NCBI GenBank assembly: GCA_963931925.1
Contig: OZ007582.1
Coordinates: 38,440,617-38,504,616 of the forward strand
Direction: 5' to 3'
Origin: Onchidella celtica
Lineage: Eukaryota > Mollusca > Gastropoda > Systellommatophora > Onchidiidae
Length of the DNA stretch: 64,000 nucleotides
Part shown: one piece after another, positions 36,810-46,196 of the stretch
Layout: every line of letters starts with the position of its first letter
Numbering within the stretch: position 1 is the stretch's first letter
The notes under the pieces: generated by a model
What the model was told of the DNA's origin: nothing
The model's input: only the letters and a program-made list of their open reading frames with translations
Database searches by the model: none
Program-made: the position numbers and the translations under genes

Positions 36810-39800
36810 CTAGGCTCGACTAAGGTAGTCGGCGATATGATTGCTGGTTCCTGGAATTGGTTGAATAACGAAGGTATACGGCTGCAAAGCCAATGCCCAC
36901 CTAGACAAGCGTGGGCTGGACGAACGATTCTTCGACAAAAATGTCAGTGGCTTGTGGTCCGTCTGGATACAAAATTCTCGTCCCATGAGATAACGTCCTA
37001 GTTTCTGGACGGACCAGACAATGGCAAGACACTCACGCTCTATCACAGAATACTTTCTTTCTCTCTGCAATAACTTCCTACTGACATAACATACAGGGTG
37101 GAGACATTCGTTCTTCTCCTGTAGAAGACAAGCGCCGACACGAGAGTCCGACGCATCCGTTCTGAGGATAAAATTAGATCGAAAATCGGGTAATATCAGA
37201 ATGGGTGACGATGATAATGCTGTCACCAAATTATCAAATGCTGTCTGACATTCAGACGTCCACTGGACCTTATCGGGTTGTCCCTTCTTAGTAAGGTCAG
37301 TAAGAGAAGATGACAAGGAGGAAAAATTTGGAATGAACTTTCTATAATAATTTAAAATCCCGACTAAGCTTCTGACTTGTTTCTTTGTTTTAGGGATTTG
37401 CAACCCTACTAACTTGTCAATTTTTGTTTCTTCAGGTCTCTGAACACCTCTACCCACAATATGTCCTAAGAATACTATCTCTGGACATGCCAAATCCATC
37501 TTTGCGGGTTTAGCAGTTAGCCCAAACTGGCGTAATCGTTGAAAAATTACTGTTAGTGTCTGAATATGATCAGACCATGTCGACGTATGGCATGCTATAT
37601 CGTCAAAGAATGACACGACATTAGGTATGTCCTTCAACACTAATCTCATTAATCGTGCAAACGTCGCTGGTGCGTTTACCAACCCAAATGGCATGACCTT
37701 AAATTGGAATAATCCAATGGGCGTTTGGAACGCCGTGTATTGTTTAGACTCCTCAGTAAGCGGGATTTCCCAATAACCTTTCGTTAAATCTATCTTGGAA
37801 AACCACGTGGACCCGGCCAATGAAGCTATTAATTCCTCCTGAAACGGAATAGGCTCCCTATCGCCTACCGTAATAGTGTTCAATCTTCGAAAATCAATAC
37901 AGAACCGCACCGATCCATCAAGTTTCTTCACGAGGACGATGGGTGATGAATACGGCGATGTTGATGGTTCTATCACATCTAACTTCAACATTGACTCAAC
38001 TTCCTTTATGACCCTATCCCTCGACGAAAAAGGCAACGGATACGGTCTAAGAAATACTGGCTTATCCGAAGTCAACTTTATTTGGTGCTGGATCACCGTA
38101 GTGCGACCCGGCAAATCCGTAACAACATCCGGAAATGACGCTAACAGGGTCTCAAGTTCCCTACTCCTTGAACTCGTAAGGTCAGGGTTAATTTTTACGT
38201 CCCTGTAACCTTGTGTCGCAGTTAACTCCGGCAATTGAATTTGTAACTCCTCCTGCGCCTCGGTGTCGCTTACGTCACAGTCCAACTGGTCTACGACCCC
38301 CGTACAAGCGGTAGAGAAGACAGTCTCCTTTGGTCTTGTCTGTGCACACAGATACTGTGGTCTCTCATAAAATCTCTGTAGCATATTAACATGGAAAACC
38401 TTACTCGCTCCATCAATGTGGATAGCGTAATCTACCTTTGAAACAACTCGCTCAATAACATAAGGACCTTTCCATGTCATCAATAACTTATTATGGTCCG
38501 TAGGTAACAACAACAGAACCTTGTCTCCTGGCTTAAAAATTCTCAGTTTGGAACCTCTATCTTTATAGTCTTTTGCTCTTTTCGAAGCGATACTAGACGC
38601 TTCTTCTGCTATAGTGCGCGCTGAAGATAGTCTTTCTCTTAAATCAACAAGGTACTGAAACACCGAAATCTGCTCATCGTCTCCCGATGATGGCGACGTC
38701 ATCATGTCCCGAAGAACATCAGTTGGGCCCCTGGGACTACGACCGTACATCATTTCGAACGGCGAGAATCCCGTTGACTCCTGCCGTACCTCTCTGTACG
38801 CGAATAACACCGCAGGGATATATCTATCCCAATCTTTAGGGCGATCCGCAGCTACCTTACGCAGCATCGACTTTAACGTCGAGTTCAATCTCTCGCACAT
38901 GCCATTAGCCTGCGGATGATAAGGGGTGGTAGTGATGGGTTGTATACTGAATAAGCGGAACAATTCCTTCATCATCTGCGACGTAAATTGCGCGCCCCTA
39001 TCAGACAGAATTTGCTCTGGTATTCCTACCCTAGCGAAAATTGCAAACAACGCTTCCGCGACTGCCTCAGACGTTATGGTCCGCAGAGGAACCGCCTCTG
39101 GCCATCTCGTAGCATTACATATGACCGTCAAGAAAAATCGATTCCCCCTATCGGTCGCTGGGTGAATGGGGCCAACAAGGTCTATCGAGACCTTTTTAAA
39201 CGGTTCCGAGACCGTGGGGATCTTCTGAAGAGGGGCCTGGGGTGTACGACCCTTATGCGTCGTCTTTTGGCACGCACTGCACGTCTTACAATAGACCTGC
39301 ACATCTCTGTGGATCGATGGCCAGTAAAAATTTTTAAGAACCCTTTCTTTGGTTCTAGCTATCCCCATATGACCCGCTAATGGGACATCATGTGCCAAAT
39401 GCAATACTGTTGCGATCAGCAACGCTGGCACAACGACCTGCTTTAAAATGGAGGACACCGTTACATACTTACGGAACAGAATGCCCGCCTGAACAAAAAA
39501 AGAAGATGACCCGTTCTTATATCTCCTCGTTTTCTCGGTTCGCGCTTCCCCAAAACATGGGTTTAATGATGGGTCCTCCCTTTGTAATCTCGCCAAGCGC
39601 TCTGGCGTGATATCTAGGTTGACCGCTGGCGTAGCCAAAGGTCTAATCTTATCTTTATCGGCTACCCGTCGGCGTGTTTCGACCGCGGCGCAAAAGTCAA
39701 TACCTTTTGATTGCGACCATGCTTGCACGTTCTCATCGGAAGGGGAAACGACCCGTGATACATTCCCAATGATGAGCTGGGCGCCTGGAAAACAACCAAC

Positions 39801-41549
39801 GACTGCTTCGACTTCCCCGCTAAGGAAAGGTGTATCTATCATTATTCTTGCCATGGGTAATTTCTCAATGGCCCCCGAAAATTGGATGCACGGGACAGTC
39901 TCACCTGTAAGCTGTGAATCCCGAATGCAGTCTCTATGCACTCCCACAACGGTAGATCCCGTATCTCGTAAAACCGAGACCGGTTCGTCCCCAACAAACC
40001 CCGGATAAACCCTAAGACCACCTCCTGTATGACATGAATTTATGATGGGGATCTTTCTCCCACAAGGTAAAACACCGGAAGATAATAACTTCTCACAACT
40101 GGGACACTTAGAATACTGTCCGCCTCCGTTGTCCGATGTAACACACGCAGCCGCATGATGAAATTTATTTGGGGAACATGGACTGGAGCTACTGTCCACG
40201 TTCGCCGCTATCCTACCTGCAGGGCAGTTCACGCTGATGTGATCTGCTCTTCCGCAGTTCCAACACTTCGCGGCCCTACACTCGCGCGAAAAGTGACCCA
40301 CGCGTCCGCAAGTCCAACACTCCGCTCCCTGTGCTGCCCTAGGCCTGGGTCTCCGTGACCCCTCGCGACCGGAACTAGAGTCCCTATGCCGTCGGTCATC
40401 GGCAAAGGTCACAACTCGCCCCCGGCCATTACCGCGACCTAGCCCTCCTGCTCGGTCAAACTTACCGGATCCATATGCCGGTGATTGGTGATAGCCCCTA
40501 CGCTGCCCCTGGGCTTGCCCGCTATAGGCACCACGCTGACGCGACCTGTCCCTAAGTCCTGCCGGCGACCCCTCGACAACGGCGACGTACCCCGCATCTT
40601 GGACGTACGCCCTGGCGACTGGTTTGGACGGATGTGCCGTACGGTATGCCTCCGCCAACTTAGACGCCTCCTGCACCGTCGCGGGCTCGTTCTCTTTCAG
40701 GAAAGCCACCAGATCTTTGTGGCACGACGCGTACAGCTGGTCACGGATCATTAGGTCTTTTAGTTTAGCAAAATCCGTGCCCACATGCGCCAGGTCTACC
40801 CAGTTCGCGAAATACTCCGTTAGTCTCGCGACGAAGGCAGCAAAGTCCTCCCTGGTGTCTGCACGTGCTCGCCTAAACTGCTCCCGGAAATATTCCTCGG
40901 TACGCGCAAATCGGCGAAGCAGCAAAGCCTTCAGCTTATCGTAATCTTGCACGTCTTCGCGCTGTAGCTCTTTAAAGTATGTTAACGCTCGCCCCTGCAA
41001 TAGCGACGCCAGGTACGTGGCCCATAATTCCTTATTTTCCCCCCATTGCAATTGTGCGTTCAGCTCGAACCTGTAAAGGAAGGCGTCTATGTCGTCCTTC
41101 CGGTCGTCGAACGTAGGGAGCTTAATCCGAACACCACCTTTATTGTGTACCTGCCGCTCAACTGTTTCTGTTGGCGCATTCTTATTGATTTCCAACTCGG
41201 CGATTCTTATTCGCGCCTCTCTCTCCTGTTGCTTATCCCTAGCCTCTATCTCCCGCTCTTGGGCTTCTATCTCCCTTAACTTTAACTCCCTCTCCTGCTC
41301 CTGAGCCTTAGCCTCTCTTTCCTGTTGCTTAGCCTCTAACTCCTTTAACTTAAACTCTCTTTCCTCTTCCTTATCCTTAGCCTCTCTTTCCTCTTCTCTC
41401 TGTCGCTCTTGAGCCTCTTTTTCTCGCTCTCTATCCTTAGCACGCTCATCGCGCAAATCCGCCTGTTGTTCTTTAATCCAGCCGCGTAGCTCCTCTCCCT
41501 CCAGGCCAAGTTCCTTACCCAACTTCATTAGTTGTTGGAGTTCCGCCAT
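36810..41549 (-). CDS. gag-pol: Gag-Pol polyprotein, 1579 aa, order Gag-PR-IN-RT-RH
   Basis: One uninterrupted frame supplies the structural protein and all enzymes for replication. The ATG at 41547-41549 is the first of the frame. Residues about 28-118 form a charged E/K/R/Q coiled coil. A capsid-like gag domain covers about 140-330, then an Arg/Gly-rich stretch. Two CCHC knuckles (CWTCGRVGHFSREC, CWNCGRADHISVNC) lie near 410-445. Protease DTGS is at about 529. The integrase HHCC finger (HLAHD...CKTCSAC) is at about 716-757, with catalytic Asp about 789, Asp about 849 and Glu about 885 (D,D35E), and a GPY/F module (WKGPYVIERV) near 1026. Reverse transcriptase runs about 1150-1330: VRFCIDFRRLN near 1214, MPFGLVNAP near 1283, FFDD near 1315. 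RNase H has Asp about 1464 (TDASD) and TDHKPLTF near 1530, ending in ADYLSRA. There is no chromodomain and no gag/pol frameshift or stop. Residue positions are approximate, derived from coordinates. Confidence 0.97.
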   Translation of the reverse strand: MAELQQLMKLGKELGLEGEELRGWIKEQQADLRDERAKDREREKEAQERQREEEREAKDKEEEREFKLKELEAKQQEREAKAQEQERELKLREIEAQEREIEARDKQQEREARIRIAELEINKNAPTETVERQVHNKGGVRIKLPTFDDRKDDIDAFLYRFELNAQLQWGENKELWATYLASLLQGRALTYFKELQREDVQDYDKLKALLLRRFARTEEYFREQFRRARADTREDFAAFVARLTEYFANWVDLAHVGTDFAKLKDLMIRDQLYASCHKDLVAFLKENEPATVQEASKLAEAYRTAHPSKPVARAYVQDAGYVAVVEGSPAGLRDRSRQRGAYSGQAQGQRRGYHQSPAYGSGKFDRAGGLGRGNGRGRVVTFADDRRHRDSSSGREGSRRPRPRAAQGAECWTCGRVGHFSRECRAAKCWNCGRADHISVNCPAGRIAANVDSSSSPCSPNKFHHAAACVTSDNGGGQYSKCPSCEKLLSSGVLPCGRKIPIINSCHTGGGLRVYPGFVGDEPVSVLRDTGSTVVGVHRDCIRDSQLTGETVPCIQFSGAIEKLPMARIMIDTPFLSGEVEAVVGCFPGAQLIIGNVSRVVSPSDENVQAWSQSKGIDFCAAVETRRRVADKDKIRPLATPAVNLDITPERLARLQREDPSLNPCFGEARTEKTRRYKNGSSSFFVQAGILFRKYVTVSSILKQVVVPALLIATVLHLAHDVPLAGHMGIARTKERVLKNFYWPSIHRDVQVYCKTCSACQKTTHKGRTPQAPLQKIPTVSEPFKKVSIDLVGPIHPATDRGNRFFLTVICNATRWPEAVPLRTITSEAVAEALFAIFARVGIPEQILSDRGAQFTSQMMKELFRLFSIQPITTTPYHPQANGMCERLNSTLKSMLRKVAADRPKDWDRYIPAVLFAYREVRQESTGFSPFEMMYGRSPRGPTDVLRDMMTSPSSGDDEQISVFQYLVDLRERLSSARTIAEEASSIASKRAKDYKDRGSKLRIFKPGDKVLLLLPTDHNKLLMTWKGPYVIERVVSKVDYAIHIDGASKVFHVNMLQRFYERPQYLCAQTRPKETVFSTACTGVVDQLDCDVSDTEAQEELQIQLPELTATQGYRDVKINPDLTSSRSRELETLLASFPDVVTDLPGRTTVIQHQIKLTSDKPVFLRPYPLPFSSRDRVIKEVESMLKLDVIEPSTSPYSSPIVLVKKLDGSVRFCIDFRRLNTITVGDREPIPFQEELIASLAGSTWFSKIDLTKGYWEIPLTEESKQYTAFQTPIGLFQFKVMPFGLVNAPATFARLMRLVLKDIPNVVSFFDDIACHTSTWSDHIQTLTVIFQRLRQFGLTAKPAKMDLACPEIVFLGHIVGRGVQRPEETKIDKLVGLQIPKTKKQVRSLVGILNYYRKFIPNFSSLSSSLTDLTKKGQPDKVQWTSECQTAFDNLVTALSSSPILILPDFRSNFILRTDASDSRVGACLLQEKNECLHPVCYVSRKLLQRERKYSVIERECLAIVWSVQKLGRYLMGREFCIQTDHKPLTFLSKNRSSSPRLSRWALALQPYTFVIQPIPGTSNHIADYLSRA

Positions 41550-42455
41550 TTCACAGATTTATGGTTATGGTATCTATTATGCGAACGACCAACCTGTCGG
41601 TATGATCACTAACGATACGACCAGAGACCTGAGATCACACCAGATATAACAATACCCAGTTCAGAATACAATTCAGAAATTTACCTTTACAGCACAACTA
41701 CTTCTATATCTACAAAATGTATAGCACTATTAATTATAAAAAGAATAGAAAAGACAAGAATAAGGAAATTTAGTAGAAAGACCACAAGGACGTCAAGGAC
41801 AACGAACCAGACTAGGACAAAGCTTCTACAAAAAAAAACTATAATGGAAAAAAGAATGCAACCTAACTACGCCGATTACACTACACGGTACAACAAGAAC
41901 AGAGTCTGAAAAAAAAGAACGTATCTACAGATAGGGAAGAAAGAGGGACAAGAGAATACGTCTTCCTGCCGAACAGAGAAGATATCGACGCTACAACTAA
42001 ACAAAAATACAGGTCCCTACAGAACTGTTCACTGTGGTGAACGCGGTTCCAAGTTTAGCCCACCTCCCGAAGAGGATAAACTACGCTCACCACAGCAAAC
42101 CCGCGCCACCGCCCGTATAACCTATAACGACAACAACAGCAAAAACAGGGAAACAGACAGATGAAGAGACAGCCCTTAATCCAGGGCACAAAATTTTCAC
42201 TTAACTTTTGAAATTTTGAGTAAAACCTCTCCCTTCAATCGGAGCTCTGGCTGCTCGTCTCCTCAGGCTGCACGCACACACTCTGGAAAGTTTAAATACA
42301 CATTAATACCTATTCATAGCAATATATGCATCAATATACATTCATTAATATACATAAATCATATCATGAAATGTCCATTCATCCAACGAACAAGACAGCA
42401 CAAATACCTACTAACTAACTACAACTAAATATTACGAAAATGGACGAGTCACAAT
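41550..42455 (-). other. Element 5' leader
   Basis: About 900 bp lie between primer binding site and start codon, A-rich on the plus strand (T-rich in the sense direction). The only plus-strand frame (42216-42428) has no support. ATGGACGAG occurs twice in direct order at about 42439 and 42454 on the plus strand. The leader would hold any packaging signal, but none can be pointed to. Confidence 0.6.
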
Positions 42456-42468
42456 GGACGAGCCCCCA
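42456..42468 (-). promoter_or_regulatory. Primer binding site, tRNA-Pro type
   Basis: One base inside the 5' LTR, the minus strand reads TGGGGGCTCGTCC. This equals the first 13 bases of the 18-nt tRNA-Pro primer site known from murine leukaemia virus; the following bases (ATTGT) no longer match. It lies at the correct place and orientation for minus-strand DNA priming. Confidence 0.85.
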
Positions 42469-42469
42469 A

Positions 42470-43661
42470 TGTCACAAATCCCAGACTGGGAGATGTAATA
42501 AGTATGACAGGACAACAATCACGAACAAACAAGTTTAACACTTAACAGAACAACCCATCAGACTCACACATTTATTAAACATAATTATACATATAATAGC
42601 GCAATTACATACATTATATTATTGGAATGACTGCCGTACAACGGCCTTATTCTCACACACACTCTCCCTCGGATCCACAATCCGGTAGTTACTCCTAAAG
42701 GCACTTCGGCCTCAGCCTCTCCCCTCAGGGTCTTAATAGCCCATTAATAAATTACTGGCACCGCAGTCTCTCAATATCACCTTCCTATTGTCATACACCT
42801 TAGCACTCCCCTAGCACCTCAGCAGGGCAATAACACATTATTATTTCCATAGCCATCAACATGGCAGCAACATAGTATCAGTCACTAGCCTATCAACATG
42901 GCAACAATATAGTATCTCATTCACTCTCATATCTACGTCCCTGTCCGTGGCCTGACTGCCACGACTTTATGTGCCTCTACTGTCCTACACTGACAGCCTC
43001 ACTTCTGGCCTATGTGTGGCCTCCGGCCCTATGCTGGCCTATCCCCTGTGCTCATCGAGGTGGCTCTTCGGCCCGTCCCCGACACCTACAAGAATAACAT
43101 TACATTGGTATAATACCCTACCATTTCTATTCACTCCACCTCTCCTTACAATCCATGAAGCGTACACACACTAGTTCACCTTTCACTCACCACACATCTT
43201 ACGGTAACACACTTCCATCGGAGTACACACTACTCACTCGCGCTACAAATCCATGAACTCACTTTCATCTATCGCTCGTGGCGCACATTGCTATATCCAA
43301 TATCAAGGACTTCCACATTCCTCACATACTTATTTACATCATGGTAATAGACGAATATAATATAATACATCAATCATAATAATCAATCAACGTTCTACAT
43401 ACCAGTCATAACTGGAAAGACTCTCACTAGTCTTCTCGACTGCTTCCCCTTTATGTCCGCCCGATGGGCTTTTATTCACAGGTCCGATCCCTAGGACCTT
43501 CTAACTTGCAGTGATAGTATTACCGCGCTTTCGCCTCCTTCAGACCCCGCCCCCACTACTACTCACAACAGCACGCTTAACTTGCTGTCTACTGTGAGCC
43601 TTTCTTACTCTACACCCGCTCTGTAGCAACCCCCTTAATTGCACTCACTCCACTCGTGACA
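42470..43661 (-). repeat. 5' LTR, 1192 bp
   Basis: Same length and TGTCAC...GTGACA ends as the 3' LTR, with about three mismatches. By position it holds the element's promoter. No TATA box can be assigned with confidence, although TATAATATAATAC-like sequence lies at about 43356. Confidence 0.95.
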
Positions 43662-43666
43662 CCTTC
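43662..43666. repeat. Target site duplication CCTTC (right)
   Basis: CCTTC directly follows GTGACA, matching 35257-35261. Five base pairs is usual for Ty3/gypsy integrases. Confidence 0.9.
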
Positions 43667-43692
43667 ATTCATTTCATTTGTCAGGTGACAGA

Positions 43693-44193
43693 TATTTGTA
43701 TTTGTATTTGTATTTGTATAACTCTTTAATCCCATTTGGGAAATTTGCCTTTGTGCCATTGCAGCCCAGTTATAACTGGAGCAGGCACGTCGTCGCCACA
43801 GTGCAGTGCCGGTCGGCGTTTTTTTTGGTTTTTTTTTGTATGGGGGTGGGGGAGATGAGGGGGAGGGGGAGGGACTGGTAGGGATGAATTTTAATTTAAT
43901 TTTGCCTGGGCAGTGGTCTGTTTGGCCTGCTCTTTACAATTTCCAACTGCCAAGGTATCTTTAACGTGCTCAACGTGCACACGGGCCCTCCGAATTTTTT
44001 CGTCCTTATCCGAGAAGACTAGGTACTTGATCCTACCCCACCCCCCCCCCCCCCCCGCCCCCGCCCAATAGGATCAGGGACACAAAAATATGAGAAAAAT
44101 CCAAATTTCCAGCATGCCTGCACAGCCCGGGTTTCGAACCCAGGACCCTTGGCACGAGAGGCGAGCACCTTGCTTCTAGACCACCTTGTCCCC
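43693..44193 (-). mobile_element. tRNA-derived SINE, copy 2 (full length)
   Basis: The head at 44117-44193 on the minus strand has A-box TGGTCTAGAAGC and B-box GGGTTCGAAACCC. The body matches copies 1 and 3. The 3' end at 43693-43720 is (CAAATA)n. A1 lacks it: GGTGACAGATAACATTCC at 9838 is continuous. The inferred target is GATAT/ATCTGTA, not cleanly duplicated. Confidence 0.85.
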
Positions 44194-44910
44194 AGGACAA
44201 TATCTGTAAATTTCCTTGGTACCCTTTTTCTGCTACGAGGTATGCGTGGAATAGTCACAGTATCTGTAACCTTATCCACTTTGTTAGTCACCTGACGGGT
44301 ATCTATTACTTTCCTTGGTACATTTTTTCTGATACAAGATTGGCATGGAGCAGTCTGAATATCTGTAGCTTCATTCACTTCATTTGTTGGGTGACACTGA
44401 CAGGTATCCTTCGCTTTCCTTGGCACATTTTGGCGTGGAGCTGTCTAATGTTTTTCAGGTCCTCAGGAAATGAGAAAACAGATGGCACAACACTGTCGTT
44501 TAGGATACGACGAAATCCATATTCATCATAATCAGATGGCAGGAAATGATCACTGCAAATAAATGAAAAATTTGTAGGAGTAAAATCTTTTCTTCTAACA
44601 ACTCTGATGCATTTCTCATGAAGGACTGGCTCTTTTGGAAACCGATGAAATGTGAGATCATCTGCTTTGGTCTCTGCTGACTTACTCCTAGGCTTGTGCC
44701 TAGTTGAACATCCAAATGCTGCTCAGCTGTTCACCATGATGAATCTGAGGAAAGAGAGAATTGTTGAACAATGGAAACATTCTGTGTCTGGTAAATTAGG
44801 AATTCTTTTCATTTTTCAAGTTACTTCTTTTCAAAACTGAAACTGTAAATTAATTAAATATTCGCCGCCTCAAATTATATTGCTCTGTGTTACACTGAAA
44901 AATTTTGCAA

Positions 44911-45266
44911 TATGTATACTTGTTTAATCCGATTTGGGAAATTTGTCTTAGTGTCATTGCAGATTGCAGCCCATTTACAACCAGAGCAGACATGTCGGCC
45001 TCAAGGGGGGGGGGGGTAATCTTATTTAATTTTGCTTGATTTCCAATTGCCAAAGTGTCTTTAAGCATGCAAAATGCATACGAGCCCTCTGTGTTTTTCG
45101 TCCTTATCCGAGAAGACAAGGTGCTCGAGTCTACCTCCCATAGGATCAAGGACAGGAAAATATGAGAAAAATCCCAAAATTCCAACATGCCTGCGCCAAC
45201 TGGGATTCGAACCAGGTATCTTCAGCATGAGAGGCGAGCACCTTGCCTCTAGACCACTGTGTCCCC
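44911..45266 (-). mobile_element. tRNA-derived SINE, copy 3
   Basis: The head at 45190-45266 has TGGTCTAGAGGC and CTGGTTCGAATCCCAG, the best B-box of the three. The tail region TTTAATCCGATTTGGGAAATTTG matches copy 2 (43724-43747). The body is shorter around the G-run at 45005-45016. Confidence 0.85.
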
Positions 45267-46196
45267 ATGAAAAATCCTCAATTGTCTGAAAATGCTCCTG
45301 GAGTGTGCATTGTGCATCTTATTAGTTGATTATATTTAAGCGTCAACCTTTTCAAAGTCTCATGATAATGATATTAAGAAGCAAAGTTTTATAAAATTGC
45401 ATTCAATCTGAGTCCAAAATTTGAGACTTAAACAAACAAGAAAAAAAAAAAGGACAATCTAAGAAGGCAAACAAAATTCACAAGCATTTGCACAATGCCA
45501 TCAAACTTCAGTTCTTTTTTTTTTTTTTATACACCAAGGGAAATAATCATAAAATCATGCAAAGCCTGTGAATGAGCAGTCAATTTGGTATTTTGATAGT
45601 TGTCATTTTGGGGTCACATACAAATCCACAGTTCTGTATCTTGACCCAGAATTCAGATATGTTAAGTTATGAAAAGGTATAAAGTCAAATCAATATTATG
45701 AATCAAATCATGTCCCTGTTTCAGCATTTTGTATGGCCGGATAATAACGTTTAGAGATGGCCATAAAGAAAAAAAAAAAAGAATAAAATGTATGGGAACA
45801 ACAATTCAAAACTTCAAAAATAAAACACAACATAAATAATGTCATAACTAATTAGCATGAATGCACGAGAAATCAGTATGCCCTTTTTTCAAACTGATAA
45901 CTGTTGAAGACTTCACATTCTGCTTAAAAGCGAAAAAGATGAATTTAATGGTTTGACATGAATATTTCTCATAACGGCCATTTCTTCAGGATTTCTCAGT
46001 CACATCTTTGACTAATGTCTATGCCATACCACTGGCAGTTTATGACATTTGATCCTACACCAAAATTCCTCACTAGCTTTGGGTTAACTTTGGTAATTCC
46101 AAGGGAGAAGGTCTACCCGCTCCACCTGAGGAGTTGCTTACCACTTTCTTACCACTGTTGTTTTTAGTGACATGCATAAAGCAATCAGGAGAATTA

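Larger units (their letters stand above)
35262..43661 (-). mobile_element. Complete LTR retrotransposon, Ty3/gypsy type with integrase before RT (Gmr1-like)
   Basis: An 8400-bp element bounded by 1192-bp direct LTRs and a CCTTC duplication. In minus-strand order it has the 5' LTR (42470-43661), primer binding site (42456-42468), leader (41550-42455), a single gag-pol frame (36810-41549), a short 3' non-coding part, polypurine tract (36454-36467) and the 3' LTR (35262-36453). No env-like frame is seen. The pol order protease, integrase, RT, RNase H is the Ty1/copia order. The domains themselves (HHCC finger with DD35E, GPY/F module, FFDD) are of Ty3/gypsy type. Goodwin and Poulter described this arrangement for the deuterostome Gmr1 group. 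It lies inside the repeat array of a THAP-type pseudogene. Intactness and LTR identity suggest recent activity. Confidence 0.95.
43662..44737 (-). pseudogene. THAP-type gene, A2 copy: zinc-finger half, broken
   Basis: Read from an ATG at 44735-44737 after a fine acceptor (CTCTCTTTCCTCAG). It encodes MVNS, then TGA (44723-44725) where the first zinc cysteine belongs, then AAFGCSTRHKPRSK, DDLTFHRFPKEP, VVRRKDF, FICSDHF (Cys-x2-His), and NDSVVPSVFSFPEDL. All are in one frame apart from the TGA. A 1-nt deletion relative to A1 just after PEDL then breaks the frame. Repeat-like DTC.C..TNEVNEATD and VTNKVDKVTD units continue in the next frame (from 44426). A SINE (43693-44193) and the LTR element split the remainder. 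The usual core Trp is Cys (EKCIRVV). THAP domains bind DNA in nuclear factors and P-type transposases. Confidence 0.8.
23566..44760 (+). repeat. Segmental duplication block A, copy 2 (A2), enlarged
   Basis: Colinear with A1 (610-10330), but about twice as long. The extra length comes from a Tigger-like MITE (29689-30262), a TIR element (31582-31850), about 1.8 kb at 31990-33770, the LTR retrotransposon (35262-43661) and a SINE (43693-44193). The stretches 24240-26160, 28150-29688 and 33780-34930 hold no supported gene. Confidence 0.85.

Noticed and set aside
37876-40754. Several plus-strand frames over the gag-pol gene
   Set aside because: Antisense shadows of the gag-pol frame.
44117-44193. 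tRNA gene call
   Set aside because: A and B boxes are present, but this is the head of a multi-copy SINE with imperfect stems, not a functional tRNA.
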